This document shows positions 24,599 to 39,500 of a stretch of 64,000 nucleotides of DNA, in pieces. The notes under the pieces are model-generated. The model searched no databases, was not told the origin of the DNA, and worked only from the letters and a program-made list of their open reading frames with translations. The number at the start of each line of letters is the position of its first letter. Position 1 is the first letter of the stretch. The DNA comes from Protula sp. h YS-2021 (taxonomy: Eukaryota; Annelida; Polychaeta; Sabellida; Serpulidae): the NCBI GenBank assembly GCA_949752745.1, contig OX457028.1, positions 25,921,458-25,985,457 of the forward strand, given 5' to 3'. The position numbers and the translations under genes were made by a program.

Positions 24599-27500
24599 AA
24601 GAATGAAAGTATTGCATGCTTCCAGCATATGACGTTATCACACAGTTAATGACGTTAATTAATGATCTGAGTATGGTGACACTGAGCGTTGATTGGATTA
24701 CTTCCTTGTGTCCTGGTGAATGAGTGCCTACATCAATAACCGATAGCCATTGTTCAATACAGCAGCCGTGACAGTTTGATCAACGCTCGTCGCAATAATC
24801 GTGTAGCAATGAAATCTACTTTAACCAAAAGATGATGAATTTGGTGCTTAGGGAGATTATGAAGTCGAAACTTTTCGGGATATAAACCTTGTATATCTTT
24901 ACACCTTTGTATATTTTGATATTTTGGTGAGAATATTTTTACCCCGGGGCAAATTCACAGAATGCAGTGCTGGATGGAGGAGTGCCCCCCCCCCCCCCGC
25001 AACAAATTGTGGTTTGCGCAGCCGTCGACAAGCCAGATCGCAGTAACTACATGTCTCCCGTTGACCAGTTTTACTTATTTTTTCACGCCGGTATGTTGTA
25101 GGGGGAGTTTACCGGACATCAAGCTTGGGGGAGTGAACGGCTATCCAGCCCATCAAACAGCCCAGCAGAGAGCCAGACGCCCAGTCCATCAACCAGTGGA
25201 GGACCCAGTCAAGTATCCAACCCAGCAACCGGCAGGGCACCCAGTCAAACAGTCACCCTTCGTTCACACAACCAAGCAGACGCTGTCCAAGCCAGAGATT
25301 TCCTATACTTCTGACGTAGAAGGTACCAAGTACAAAATATTTAACATACGCCGTGAATTCACAACCAAATGATCAGCATTTTTTAAAGCACACTAATCCC
25401 TTTTAGAGTGTTCACACTGTAGCGAAAACTTTAGCGATTGTGTTGCTTATCAGTTAACAACAAACATAATTCGTCTAGATATCACTCTTGATTTCTTTCG
25501 ACAAAAACAGTACGTAGGTATATTCTTGTGAACTTTTAGAGCGGCAGTGGTCCATGTAGCAGAAAGTTTAATTCTTAGAATCTCAAATGTTAATTTTTTC
25601 CTTTTCGGTAATTTAATTTGAATATGATTTGTTATTATTTCAAAGTACTTAAAAAAAGGCGCGTTCACACTTTGCAAATAACTCTCATCTTAATGCTTTG
25701 CAATATAAAGTTAGATGGGAGGCCACTTAATTTAAGTCACCTTCCCTCCCCCTCCCCTGTACGCAGCACAGGTGTAGACGTTACGAGAGGGTAATATTAT
25801 CATTGTAAAGACTCGCTTCGAGATTGCCATACGCGGCGTTTTCAAGTTGCAAGGTGTGACTCGCGGCCCAAATCTTAATTGCTTTTCATATTAGATGTAG
25901 CAGTTTTCATTTGACCTTCTGGCAACCCGTTAACCGTAGAGATAACTTTAAACTTTATAGTTCAGTATTACTTAAGAAACTCTCGGAATTCCTTTCTCTC
26001 TACTGTTTTTTGTTAACATTTTAACGTTTTAAGTTCGTCTGTGTGTTACGTGGCGGAGTGGAGAATCGCTTGTAGATCTTACAGCTAACCTCTGTCACCG
26101 TGTACCTATAGATTACCGACCAACCTCTGCGCCGTTTTTGAAGTCGCCTGTTTTGAGTTCGCCCGGTTTGACGTACAGTGACGTTGCCGTGTCGTCACCG
26201 TATGACGACGACCAATCAGCGTCGACGAGCGACTCGCAGAGCAGCGTCATTCACGTGAGCGACTCGCGGAGGGCGTCGGTGGCCAGTAACGCGAGTACGC
26301 TAAGCAGTGCCAGTAACCAGCGCCACCCCGGCGCCGCCGTCAATGGGTCACGTGATGTAAACAAGATGAATTATTCGCCCTGTCCTTCACCTCAGCCACA
26401 GACCACTGTGTGGTCGCCTTCCGGTTAGTTATCACGGAAACGCACACAAACACCACCCTGGTTTGTTAGCGATATGTGTATTTGCTTTGTTTTTGCATGC
26501 TCAATGTTTCGTGTTTTTTTTTTTTTGTCTTGGTGAATTGCAAATCCTTATTTGCTATTCCCCTAATTCTAGAGTCGTATGAATATGTATTTCGAATAGA
26601 TTGATAATGATGAGTGAATGGGTGTATATGAAACTGAAAAAGTTGTGTTTTACAAAAACTAACAGACCAACTAGTATAACCGAAGAATTAGAACCAAATT
26701 AACACTTTCATGCCACAGGGCAGGCTTTTAAGTGGCTTCATTGTATTTCATTAATAGACGTGTTTAACTTTTTACCAGCTTACATATTTACAATAATTAC
26801 ATTTGGGTTGACCTTAAAAAATACATGTACATTGTTGTCATTGCTTCTCAAATTCTGAATGGGAAAATTGTTTTTTCTTCGTTCTTTTTACCGTGAAATA
26901 AATCATATTTGCTCACCTAACTGTATGCGAAACTGTTGACGGTAGCAGAACGTTCGGGGAATAGGGGGAGGAGGGTGGGCGGCTGTTCTAAAACCGTCAT
27001 AAATTTTTGGGGATGTGGTCAAAAAATCTTGACATTTTTGCGTGGGTACATGGTGAATGGCACCTTCCGTAATCGGCATCACTGAGATGAGTAGAAAAAG
27101 CAGGTCTGTGCGATATACTCTCATGCTGTAAAATTGCTAGAAGTCGCTCTTCTGGTTGCCAAATACATGCAAAAATTAATGTACATAGTTTGATAACATA
27201 AACAGCTTATGGAGTGGTTAACCGCATGCTGATAGCAAAATAACTAATAATCAATGTAGATTTTGGGTAATGGTGTGTTCAATTCATAACAAATACTTAC
27301 TATAGGTGAATGGAATGATATTAGTTAAAAAATGTCATCTCTTCGTTCAGTCAGTTTGTTTTGCCCCAAATCCCTTCTTAATTTGTGTGCGTTCAGTAAA
27401 TAAAGCTGTGGCACATAAATACACGCTTTTCACGGAAAAGGAGCTTGGGAAGTAATATTGTTTGAAGGTGTTAGCCATGTAAAATACATTTGTAATGTTC

Positions 27501-30500
27501 GAACTTCCCGCCGTTCACTTAAAAACCCCGCTGTCTTTCATATTCTTTTCTTAAGTCTTGTAGATGAACTAAATAAGCAGGGCTTCAGCATTTGCCCTTC
27601 AATCTGTTTTTGCTCCACAGAGCCGCTGCTTTTGTGCATTGTGAACATGCATTATATACTAGTGTGATTAAAATTATTTAAATCCCATACTTTAGGACGC
27701 GAAAAAGGGGGGAGCTTTGAAATCTTGACATTGTCTGTCCCGTGTGTGTAATTCTTATACGAAATTCAAGTACTTTTTGTGTTCGGTTATAATGTGTAAT
27801 ATGTATGATAAAGGACACACTCTTTTTCGGGTCTATAATCATACAAATGGTGCTTACTGTGGGGTGACCCTGATTCACTTTTAAGCGTGGTATTTTTTGT
27901 GTTACGATGTTGTGGAGGACATATAAGGCCCATCTTTATGCTGGCATATTGTCCTGCGGACTCAGAATCAGAGCTGGATTTTGAAAAGGTGAACAAAGAA
28001 GTATATGAAAGTGAATAATGTACACATAAAAAAACAGTTGTATATTTGTGGTCACAAGGGAATCTCTGTTTCTTGTTCTTTTTATGAATTCCGAAAAGAC
28101 AATGTAGCAGACTCGTGCAGCAATAATTTATAAAGAAACAGGTTGTTAAGCCTGTCAATGCTATATTTATACTTAGATATTACAGGTTATAAGATGTACG
28201 GTGGAAATTTTAACCGGTACTGCAATAATGTTGGACTTCAAATAACAACGATATGTAGACTTGGGATAGTTCAAATGCATGAATAAGAATCAAAATTTAC
28301 AGCTGCTATGTGACTCTTCAAGCAAATGTATTGAAATAAGGACAGGACCTAAACATTAAAATTCACAACCTTTGATGTGAACTAGTGCAGCTGTGAAATT
28401 TGCATTTTGTTTGATCAGAAAAATGTGATTAATTGTTTAATAGCTGCTGTACAGCTTTTAATGTTTTTTTCATTATGGCAGATATCATCATCTAATGTTT
28501 TTTTTTTTAATTTGTGGCATTTCTCTGATTGTTTCGATTCATTAATTAAGTATCGAAGTTTGGTGTCTATTCTACACCTTTCTCTCATTTTAAAGCAGTT
28601 TGTGCCGTAAAACGTCATCATTTCGTGTGTTGTTTCTCCTTGTATCTGATTTCTTTTGAGCTTCATTTGTGTTTGATATAAAAAATGAACAAATAATACT
28701 GATGTTATTAATAGTTATGTTGATTTTTTTTTTACTTTTCAGGCAAAAGCAGTGTGAAAACGTACAAGCCGGTTCATTTTTCTACGGGATCTGGATCCAG
28801 ATCCGGACTCTCCCAAGGAACTTCTAGTCAAAAGTCAGGAATTAATGTATTGCAACGGAATATTTCATGGGATAGCCAAGGACCTTCGTTAGGATTTAGT
28901 GACTCGCTTCAAAATACCGAGCCTTCAGCGGGATATCAAAGTGATAGCCAGACTGTTTCGCGCAGCCAGACATTTGAGCACAGCCCTGGATACACGGGAC
29001 GCTTATCACATATATCGTCACCGGCTTCACATGCGGGCCTACATTCATCCAGCGTGACGTCATCGAGCTCGCCCGGTGACCTGCATTCATCCGGTGGTGT
29101 TAAAAGTGTCAAGTTTATCAATCAAAACAGTGCTCAAAATGAGGATAATTTTGGTGCCAAACCGGAAGTGGAAGGGGCTCAGTCGTCAACAGCAAGATGG
29201 ACGCCCACGCTGACGAGTAAGACGACGCTGAGTGTTAACACTGAGAAAGGTGAGACTGGTCTCAATGCTGGATATAAAAAAAATAGTCCACGGCTCTTTA
29301 TCAGTATTTTCTGTCAGCGTTTTACGTAAGAATTAGTTCTTCTTAAAATATTGCACTGTTGTTTTGGGACTGATCGACCTGAACTCCTTCTAAATCTGCA
29401 TTTTCTCAAAGGGTGTGTTCAAACGAAGAGAAAGAATTTTCACCAAAAAACTCAAACATACACAACCATACGCACCCGTACACGCACACACGCATATTGT
29501 CCTTTATCATGTAATGCAAGGTACAGAGACCTGCTGTACAGACCAATTCAAGATCGTGAGGTGTCGCCTCCTAATGTATTGGCGAATCTGGGGATGGAGT
29601 GGGGTGGGGGTGAGGGGTAGGGTATGGGGGAGGGGTTGAGAAAATTACGAACTCCACCACCTGAATGAAGTGGGGGAGACGATAATGTGCGTTTTTTTAG
29701 GCCCCTTTTTCCTAGCCTCCCCACCCGAACCCCCTCCCTCCCAGGAAAATCGTGTGCCGTGCATTGAAGTGTAAACAGTGTACGCGGTACGCACTGGCAT
29801 GAGGCGTGCTTTGTCACCTCATCCCTCTGACACAATGGTTAGATCACCACTTGAGCTTGTCTCTGCGCGGTGCCCTATTTATAGGTCCCGTTTGTAGGGG
29901 TGTAATTTTTATTTTTCGTTATCGTCTTTTCCTTGCAGATCTTTATATATTGAAGTACTTTACCAGTGTGCGTGGTAAAATGGCAAATGCAATCTGATCG
30001 CGCATTTTGAAAGAGTCCTGGGTGTTTAGCTTTGCTTCTCGTGCAATTACATTGTATTTTGCAAGATGTGTCGTACGATCTTTGGAACACCGAGGCGCAA
30101 TTCGCAGCAACTCGCGGCGAATTCCTTTGGTGTTTTTTACCGAAGCAAGAACATTGATTCCTGCTAAAAAATACCCTTACTATGGAGAAGATCTGTTGTG
30201 GCCACCCACAAGATGATTTTATTTTGGGTGAGAAGAATTCGCTTTCCTCTCCGTGGCGATTTCATTTCGCCATGTTTGAAAGACGCGTGTGTTGTGTTGT
30301 ACTTGGATATGAAGTTGTCATTTCATGAAGTAATCTGAAATCGTTCAACATGTCAAGTACTTTATCTTTTTTTCGCAGCCATGGGAACATTCTACGTTTT
30401 ATTGTGCCTGTGGCACGAATACATTCAAAGCTTTATTGGTGCAATACTCCCGTCAGTGTCAAAATTCAGTTTCCGTACGTTTTTTTTTTTTTTGTGTGTG

Positions 30501-33500
30501 TGTGTATGTGAACATTCTTGAGTGCTTGGTTACATACGTAGCGGTGGAGGATCCGGCTAAAATGTCATAAATTTCAATGATTTTGCGGTTTTGTTTGGTA
30601 AATTTTAGGGAGTGAAAGGGAGCCAAACACAGTTGGTTTTCATACTCCTAGTCAACATTGCCATTGTAACTCTTACCTACAAAAGACGCCATTTCAAAAT
30701 ATTGATATTCATATAATATGCAGGTATAAAAAGTGCATGTGAACTTTGTATGATCTCGATCTGTTTAAGCAGATGAAAATAAGTTGGTTAGCGTTGTTTT
30801 GCAGGTTCCAGATTTGAGAAAAAGCGACAGATATATAATTTGGCCTTGAACCCATATTTAGGGCACGAAACTTTGACGTCACAATCAACGCCAACTAGTC
30901 CTCGAGCATTCCAGCTTTGTGGTAAAATAGCGCGGCACCCCCCGCGGTTTCTGCGCGTTTTACCCGCGATGATTAAAACCTCATGTGTGCCCCCTCCTGT
31001 TTCACCATTTCAACAACACAATGTTAGTGTTAGCGGTCATTGTTTTTGAATGAGTATAGAAAAATGGTCCTGGAAAAATTTAGGATATACATCAGCTGAA
31101 CAAAAAATACTAACCGGGTTCACTCCCTTAAAATTTAACAAGTTGTAATATTCAAGCTCAAAAATGGGCAAAAGTTTTTTAACAGTTATAGATCGACCCA
31201 AATAAATGGACAAATTCAGCCCGAAAGACTACCACGTTTGTGTCAAATATAAAATACATTTCTTGTCGGAAATGATGGTCTTTTCATTCTTGCATGTTGT
31301 AACCTTATCAACTAAATTTAACGCTTGTTCAGTTTGAAATTTGCTTTTTTTCATATTTTGTTTTCCTTTATCTTTCATAGTTTTTTTCATCCCATATTTT
31401 TTCGACGATTTATTTTAAGGGGAAAGAAGTTTCTGTTGATAAATCTGTGGATTTGATGCCCTGGTTTGTTGCTTTGTTGGTGTTTTGTGAGGTAAAAAAG
31501 CGCGTAAAATGTTTGCGAATTTCATAGCCTTTCGCTTATATCACAATCACTGTCTAAAACTGTCAGTCCACCCATCTCTTTTATGTCACTGCAGCAGTCG
31601 TCGAATGAGGTGATTTTGTAGTTTGAAGCAAGACATTAGGATTGCTAGAAATGATCCGAAACAGCAAGCCGATTTTATAGTATGTTCTAAGTGGAGTAGT
31701 GTATTTAATATTTAATAGGGAAATTAAGATTGAAAACTTGCCCAGTATTGTAAACCAAAGATATTGGCCGGAAAGGAACTTGACGAATTTTCACGCGTTT
31801 TTTTTTTTTTTTTTTTTTTTTTTTTCGTTTAGTTATTTTTAGAACTCTTCCAGTTTGGGTATCATTATCTGTTTGTAGTTATTACGCGAAAAAGGGAGTT
31901 TTTGGTTTGAATTTTACACTTAACATTGCTGTCCGTACAATCTACTCGTTCATGGCAAATTTTGTTTTGGATCTACCCGCCTTCCTCCCCCCTTCCTCCC
32001 CCCTCCCCCCTCCCCTTAGTTTCTGAAGTTTCATGTCAATGTGTGTATTGTCAGATTGTTTGCTTTGCATTCAACGTGTTCAGTCAGAAGTGATTTTGAC
32101 GTATTAGGTTAGGCAACAAAAAGTTGTAGGACCCCTGACCGATTTTGCCGAATTAAGTAACAGAGCCCGATAAAAAGGGAAACGAAATGGAGCCTTGTTC
32201 AGAAAACGACATTAATGAGCAGATGACGTAATCAAACTACACCAGGCTGTCGGAGGGATAACGCTAAATTAGGGCTTTCGGAGACAAGTCAACTGTTGTT
32301 GCAGTTATTTGTTTCAGTTGCCCGTTCTCACAGCGAAAGTCCTCTTTTGATAATTCAGCATTTATTTGTGGGTTATGTTATGTTTATCAATAATTGTTAA
32401 CCTTCTACACAGCTGGTTGTTTCTTTGGAAATCACCAATCATCATAGTTGCACACCACAATTTCTTCTCGTTTGAAGATACTAACTATAATTTACCCAAT
32501 CACCCGATTTAAGTTCGATTTTACACACCATTATTAACGCTGATTGTAAGCATTGGCATTGTCAAGTGTCCTAGGGACCGGCGTATTAGCTTAAGATAAA
32601 CTCAGTTTGACATGAAGTGGCTTTCAGACTTAACCTTTCTCGTATTCGTGATCTCTCTTAACCAGGCCACGAAACTTCCTGGTATTTATTTCTTGATTGG
32701 CCTGTACGTGTGTAAAGAAAACAGTAATATTTTGATTGATAAAAACGCGCAGACACTCTCTTCCAGTATCGAAAACGTCACGCTACGCACTACTGATGTT
32801 GTGTACTTGATATCGTCAAAACAAAGCAACTGCGCGACAGAAAAAAACCGCAGAGGAGTGTAAAAATACCTGGTTTATAAGAGAATATATTTGTGCCAAA
32901 ATCGCAGAATAAAAATAAAATCACACCCGCATTTGGACTGACCCAGAAACCTTCCCTTAGCCTGTGTACTGTTCGCACTTGCCGTTCAGGTTCGTGCTAC
33001 CAGTGCTACAGGCTGCGGGAGACTTTTTCGAATCAGTCCTACCGTTCGTGTGGTTTTATCATTTTATTCAATAAAGGCAAGGACGCAAATAAGACTGTAA
33101 TTTAAAACCGCTTGTTTTTTTTTTCTTATTTAATCATCTATATATGTGATGTGTCAAGTTTTCTTATGTAATCAAGTTATAAACATGGGACAAGATGTTC
33201 TAGTCGTTGACTTACTGTGATAAAGTTAAATCTGGTGCATCTGTTTAGCTGATGATTGCTCAGCAATTTTCTTCTTTCCAGGCTCTCCGTCCAGCCGTAG
33301 GGGTATACTGAGCAAAGTTCCTCCCTCCCCTCCACTTAAACCTCAACTTAATCCCTCCCCGAGCCCAACACCTGGGCAAGGTCGTGATAAGGGCTTATCT
33401 CTGTTTATGGGTCAACGAGATAAGCACAAAGAAGAAGAAGATAACCCATTAGAATTATCCAATCAGAATCAGTTTAGTCCTGGGAGTGGAAGCTGCCCTG

Positions 33501-36500
33501 TTTCAGCTAAAGCCACGCCCCCTTTTGCTCGGAGCCTATCAGAAAGCGAGGTGCCGCCATCTAAGGCAGGAGGATTAGCCAATCTTAAGCGAGGCAGTAA
33601 ACCAATCAAAATAGTGCGGATTAAAGGTTGGTGTTGTTTGCAAACAAGTTATACAAGCATCAGCCTGAGTAGTTACCACAAAAATGCCTCCCCGTTATAA
33701 CTTGTTTTTTAGTTCTGAGTCCATAGCAACTGTTGTTGTGTTTGTTGCGTTTATTTCCATGTTTATTTCCCTTCACTAATAAGTTGCATGATTCCAGGTG
33801 CACCAAACACGACCTGAACTTCAAAAATTGTAAAAAAAAAAAAAAAGTATATTATTAACATTTTTATTCGTGTATTGTTTCCAGATTTGAATGCAGGCAG
33901 TTGAGTTTATATATAACGTAGGTTCGTTTGCTTTGTATACATATGCTCCATTGTTTTTGTCCAAATCTCTCAGCACGCGATGATAAGCGAGAGAAGCGGC
34001 GTGACTTGTGTTTACTTAATCCACATGCTTTCGTAATCACAGTGTACGGGAATACATACAATCCTGAGCAACACCAAAGTTTCTGGATGAGATTTTTTCT
34101 TCTTTGCATGTAATTGTTTCCCCCCCTATATTTTGTTGTCGTTGCATGTAGGTACTAAGCAGCTGGCGATCACTGTATAAAACTTACTGTTTTTTATCTA
34201 ACACGATTTCTACACTTTTTTTCCTTACAGCGTGATTCACAATCGTTATCGTGAAGCGTGAAGGGGCAAGGAAATGTTTGATAAATATTTTATAAGCCTC
34301 TTCACAAAGGTTGTCTCATTTAGCTTTCATTTCGTGAAAACAGAAATTTAGCTTTTCACTTGTTAAGATTTTTTTTCCAATTACAGTGATTGTAAAGGCA
34401 TAACGCGCACATGTCGAACATTTGTATCGAAATAAAATGAAATGCACCCGAGAAAAGTCTTGTTTATGGACAGCCCTAACAAACAGATCTTCTCTCCATC
34501 AGATGAAGTAGATGACATCACACATTCAAGCAGTCTGCCAAACAACCTGTCATCAAAGCAAGAAATCGACCCTAATATTTCCGCCACAGAATATCACAAC
34601 GGTGGTGTCATGTGGAACAACGTCAACAGTCAACCGGGTAAGACTGAACGTGTTTTTATGTCATTTTGCCAAGATGTTGATTATGTAGACAAATAATTTC
34701 CCTGTATTCAAAACGTGGGTAAATGCAATTTTATTTGCATTTTTTTACACACCATATTCTGTTTTATTCAGGGATGTGGTCACCAACCGAAGCAAATGAT
34801 CTCGCCTTTAAACAGGGACACAGACACACAGACAGGGATACGGATATTTGGGTACCAACGCGACAGCCTGTTACCATAGAAACCAAAAGTGTCAAGGCCA
34901 ATGAAACTGTTAAGTTCACAGATTTTTCAGCGTTTTCAAAAAACATGTCACTTTTGATAAATTTGTCAAAATCAAATTGAAGATAAACAATACCTTATGG
35001 GAAATATAGCCAAGGAAAAGTCAGTTCTCGAAACCACAACAGTATTTGGTTTTCTTAAAATACCAAGTATGAAAATGAAATGGATCAATATAAGACAAGC
35101 ATATCTTGCGGTATTGATTGTAAATAAAATGATGTATTTTAGTGAAGAAACCCAAGTGCATGTTTTGAGTTTGAATTTCAATATCAATACATTTTTAAAA
35201 TTAGATCTGAAGGTCTTTTTGCAGCTTTCCTTCCGGCAGGACGATATCTTTGAGAAGTTGCAGATGCCAATTGTATAAAAGTAGACATTAGACATAACAC
35301 TTGTAGATATTTCTCTGACAGAGCTCATCGTTATCCTCACCACCATGGCGGTCGCTTACTAGCCACCTGACGACGGCCTCGGCTACGAGCACCACCACCA
35401 CTACCACAACTAGCCAGTCGCAGCCAGACAGCAGGCCTCACTCGCAGTGGAACGGCACCATTAGTCACTTCTCGGAGTCGGTCAGCGGGATGCCCCAGAC
35501 ACAGAGCTCCACCATCACGCTGCTGCAGAAGGGGCGAGGTGGGCGATAATTGGGTATTTGAGGGCCGAAAAATAACCCTAGATGTTTTTCCTTTGAATAT
35601 TATTTATCGACGCACAAATCCCAATCTCACCTTTCTTTAGGTAAATATAATCATCGGATTTTGCATAAAGCCTGTCTGGGTTTGGGACGCTTAAAAAAAC
35701 CAAATGTGTCGGCTGTGCTTGTAAATATGAATACATTTACCGCATATGCTCATAGATTTTGCAAGTGTGCTTTGAATTTGTGGAATTTTGTGTTTCTGTG
35801 ACGTTACATTTCAGTGTTGAACTTTTTTCAAAGAAAATAAGTATAATTTGAAGTGAAATGCTTATTTTCATTATTTGTGTATGAATTTGATTGATGTTGT
35901 GAAAAATGATTTTGATAATGTTTAGAAAACATTCTTTATTGATATGGCAGTACTAAGATTTGATTTTTAATCGGAATGCGAACGTTTGATTTTGAGTTCA
36001 GAACATGTAATTAAAATTGAACTTTGGTCCAATTTGTCAATTAATTTGGTTTGAATTTATTTGAATCTCATCTGAAGACCACAGCTCTTTTAAACCTTTG
36101 ATTAATAAGCGAATTACCGTTATCAGCTGGTCTGAAAATTTTGACTAGTCTCAAAGTTTTCAATGTGGACTTGAATAACAGATTAACGCCCAGAAAAGAA
36201 TCTTCAAACGATAAATAACTTATTGTGCATGAAGCTCTGGGTCTCTGACATTTCGACTGAGTTTTGTAAATACTATTTTACAATTCAGCCTGCGTGTTTT
36301 AGATCCCGTTTTTTTACTACCCTTTTTGTTTTGCTATTATTACTGCTACTTTTTTTTCAATTTTTGTTATAAATTACACTAGTTCTTGGCAGTCGAAATG
36401 ACAGAAGTTTTCCAACAATTTGAGACTGGGATTTCGCTTATATTCATTGTGCTGTGATGCTCATAAAGTGCCTTATACCTTCATGCTACGATTTGATACA

Positions 36501-39500
36501 GTGAAAGAAGTCGTTTTTTATCTGTCTTTGCTACCGTTGAATCCTGTTTATAGAGTCCAGTTCAGTTTATAGATTTTTTTTTATTACCAAACGGTTGCTT
36601 GTGATGATTCTTTAATATGAAACCACAGTAATTCTTCAAGAGATTTGCACCTTTATTCGCGCACTATTTTTCAATCGCGCACTTCTTTGCTGGAAGTATA
36701 TTTTATATTTACTAGTGACGTCTTTTGGTTAACTTTCATTCCAGAATAAACACATTTTACTGAGCACGATGAAGTAATAATAAGTGGTACCCAGAAAAAT
36801 AATTCACCCCCATCCTCTATCTACTCGTTCTTACCTTGCCAGGGCTTGAAATCAATTGTTGACCAATCGTTGTGGAGAATTGCTGTGTTTTCACAAATTT
36901 CTCGCCAGAAGAAGGAACAAAAACTGGCACGGCATAAAAATCAAAAGAGCGATATTTTCTCTCACTAAATATTTGAGCGACATTTTTCGGCGACGAAAGA
37001 AAAATTTTTTTTCCTACTGGTTTCGAGCTCTGGTTGCGTGTAGACTTGTATTTCTTAACTTATACTTTTCTTTGTGCACTCAATAACGGGCGTGTTCTAG
37101 AGAGGAGGCGTACTAAAGAACTGCAGAAAGCGGAAATGCCACTTGTAAATGGGCATGCGCAAGGTACTGCTAACTTTTGATTGGTCCTTTTTAGCATTGT
37201 GTAGTCAAGGGTGGAGGATATATTCTAAAGAGCCTTCTTAAATAGTGGTAGCAGGGGTGTGGGCAGTTAACGAAATCTTAATATTCAGCATACAATTGAC
37301 TCCATGTTATGACTATGTGGTCATGTTTTCAATCAGACCATTAAGCAGATTATGGTGTGTAAAAGATCGGTCGGTGCGTATAAAAATACAAGTCAATTCT
37401 ACACACCACAGTTTGTTTGTGGAAGATTGAAATGATGACCTAGCACACACAAGAACAACGTATTTTTTTGTATTTTCGTTTCTTTTCTTTTGTCTTCATC
37501 ATATTTTGTGAGGAAAGAGTTCAATCTTTTATGCACATCTTTGACATTATTATACGCCTGCGACTTTTCTTTTATTGTTTTCTTGATGCTGTAAAAAATG
37601 CATGTTTTATTTTTTAATTTATAGTAAAAAAGTAGTTTTAAAAATCAAGTCCGAATCGACATGTGTTTTATATTCATTGCACCATTTTCTTATTTGATGT
37701 TAATGCATAAATGTACAATTCCTGCATTTATGCATTAGAACTTTAATGTAGTCGTTATTTTAAGTTTTATTTATTTAAATCTTGTGCATTTCTCTCTGTC
37801 TATAATTTATCAAAGAAGAATTTTCAATTGAATATTGCATCTGGACACGTTTGTGACACGCATCGCACTTGAAATGTTGTCGTGATTTACACGAAATTAA
37901 TTCTAGAATGATTTTAGCATTTCGTTCAATATCATTAGCAATGTATTTGCCTTTCGCCCAGATGCAAGCTACGACCATACCCCAATGTGTCATTGCCAAA
38001 TTGTGGTGTGCAAAAGTTTCTGAACAACATTCGTATATAAAACATATAACACCCGCTCTTTTGGCTAAAGGTGCATTGAGGCTGTACAAACGCAAACATT
38101 ATCTTTACGTTATAGTTTCCATATCTCATAATTTATAAATTCCGGGTATGAGTTTCACTGTAGTTGGGTTTGCCCTTTTCGGCTGATCGGAATGAGTAGC
38201 CATGCATGCTGTATGTTGTTGTAGATGATAAGAAAGATTTCACACCTCCCCAAGGCGCTCGGACTATACGGGTACAAGGTGAGGCATATTACACCAAATA
38301 CGTTACGTGAACGTTTTGAAAAAGTTGTACCCACCCCACCAGCCCAAAAACAACAATAAATAAATAAACGATAATAACGTAATATTATAGCGAAATATTG
38401 AAATATTTCTGCTAAAGACTGCTAAAAACAAAAGTTAAGCTGTTCAATCTTTTAACTAGACCGACAAAAAAATTTAAAAATTCAATTACAATCGGATAAT
38501 CTGCGCAAAATATGGTAAAATTGTACTGAGAGGCAAAAAATGAGCTAATGAATTCCCTAGCGGACCCGCTTTGTGTACACAGAGTGTGACGTGCCCGCGG
38601 GGGCCATCCTGGTGGGCAGCAAGGAAGTGATAGATGGCGAGCAGAAGCACACCGATACGTACTACATGCTGCCCGGAGAGAAAAGGACGGAAACACGTAC
38701 GACGGTGAAAGAAGCCCCCAAGTACGAGGGCATTGGACCGGTTGACCATCGCACTGGCATGCCTGTGGGATTTAGATCGGTGAGGAGATATTTTTTACAA
38801 TTCTTTTTTTACATTTTTTTTTTTCTACATTTTTACATTTCACACTATCGGTGTGTTGTATGATTCCAGAGCGGTAAGAAACACTGTAACTCCTTGGTCT
38901 AAAATAGTTAGTTGCAGTGAAGTGTTAACCTGTATTAACAGCTTGAAAATTTCCCAGTTTTCATTGGTAATCCCTCAAAACTGGAGGCAAGTACATGTGG
39001 TATAACTTGCTGTGTAAAAGACGGGTGCTTCTAAGGAGTTTGCACCGCTGAGAAGAACTTTACTCGGGTCTGTTGAAAATAGGTGGAAACCCTGTGAAGA
39101 CTAGTTTCTGCATTTCCACGAGTTTGTGTAGGATAAGTTTTAATAGCTAAATTAGTCATGCAAATAATTTTAAAGTCTTTATTCCGGAGCTTATAAAAAG
39201 CTACTACAACATCTAGTGACAAGTAAAATAGTAACCCCCGCATATAACCATGGTTAAAGTAATACTGTAATGAGTATTACAAGTACAGTGAGAAGAAGGT
39301 AGTTTCAGTTGTCATAACCGGACAGTTTGTTACATCCCCTCCCCCCAGTATCATACTAGTACTAATTTTGAGATGATAAAAAAATCTCTGGTGCTTTCAT
39401 GATCAAGTCGTTTGAAGAGATGTCGTAAAATCTACAATCATATAATAACGACCTGTGGTAAAAGTATTCGGTTTATGTAAGTGATGTCGCAATCGTGATA

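Noticed and set aside
30380..30480. Exon-like frame after tttttttcgcag (hydrophobic peptide)
   Set aside because: The only in-phase donor (G/gtgcaa) is poor and the peptide resembles a chance transmembrane-like reading of AT-rich DNA.
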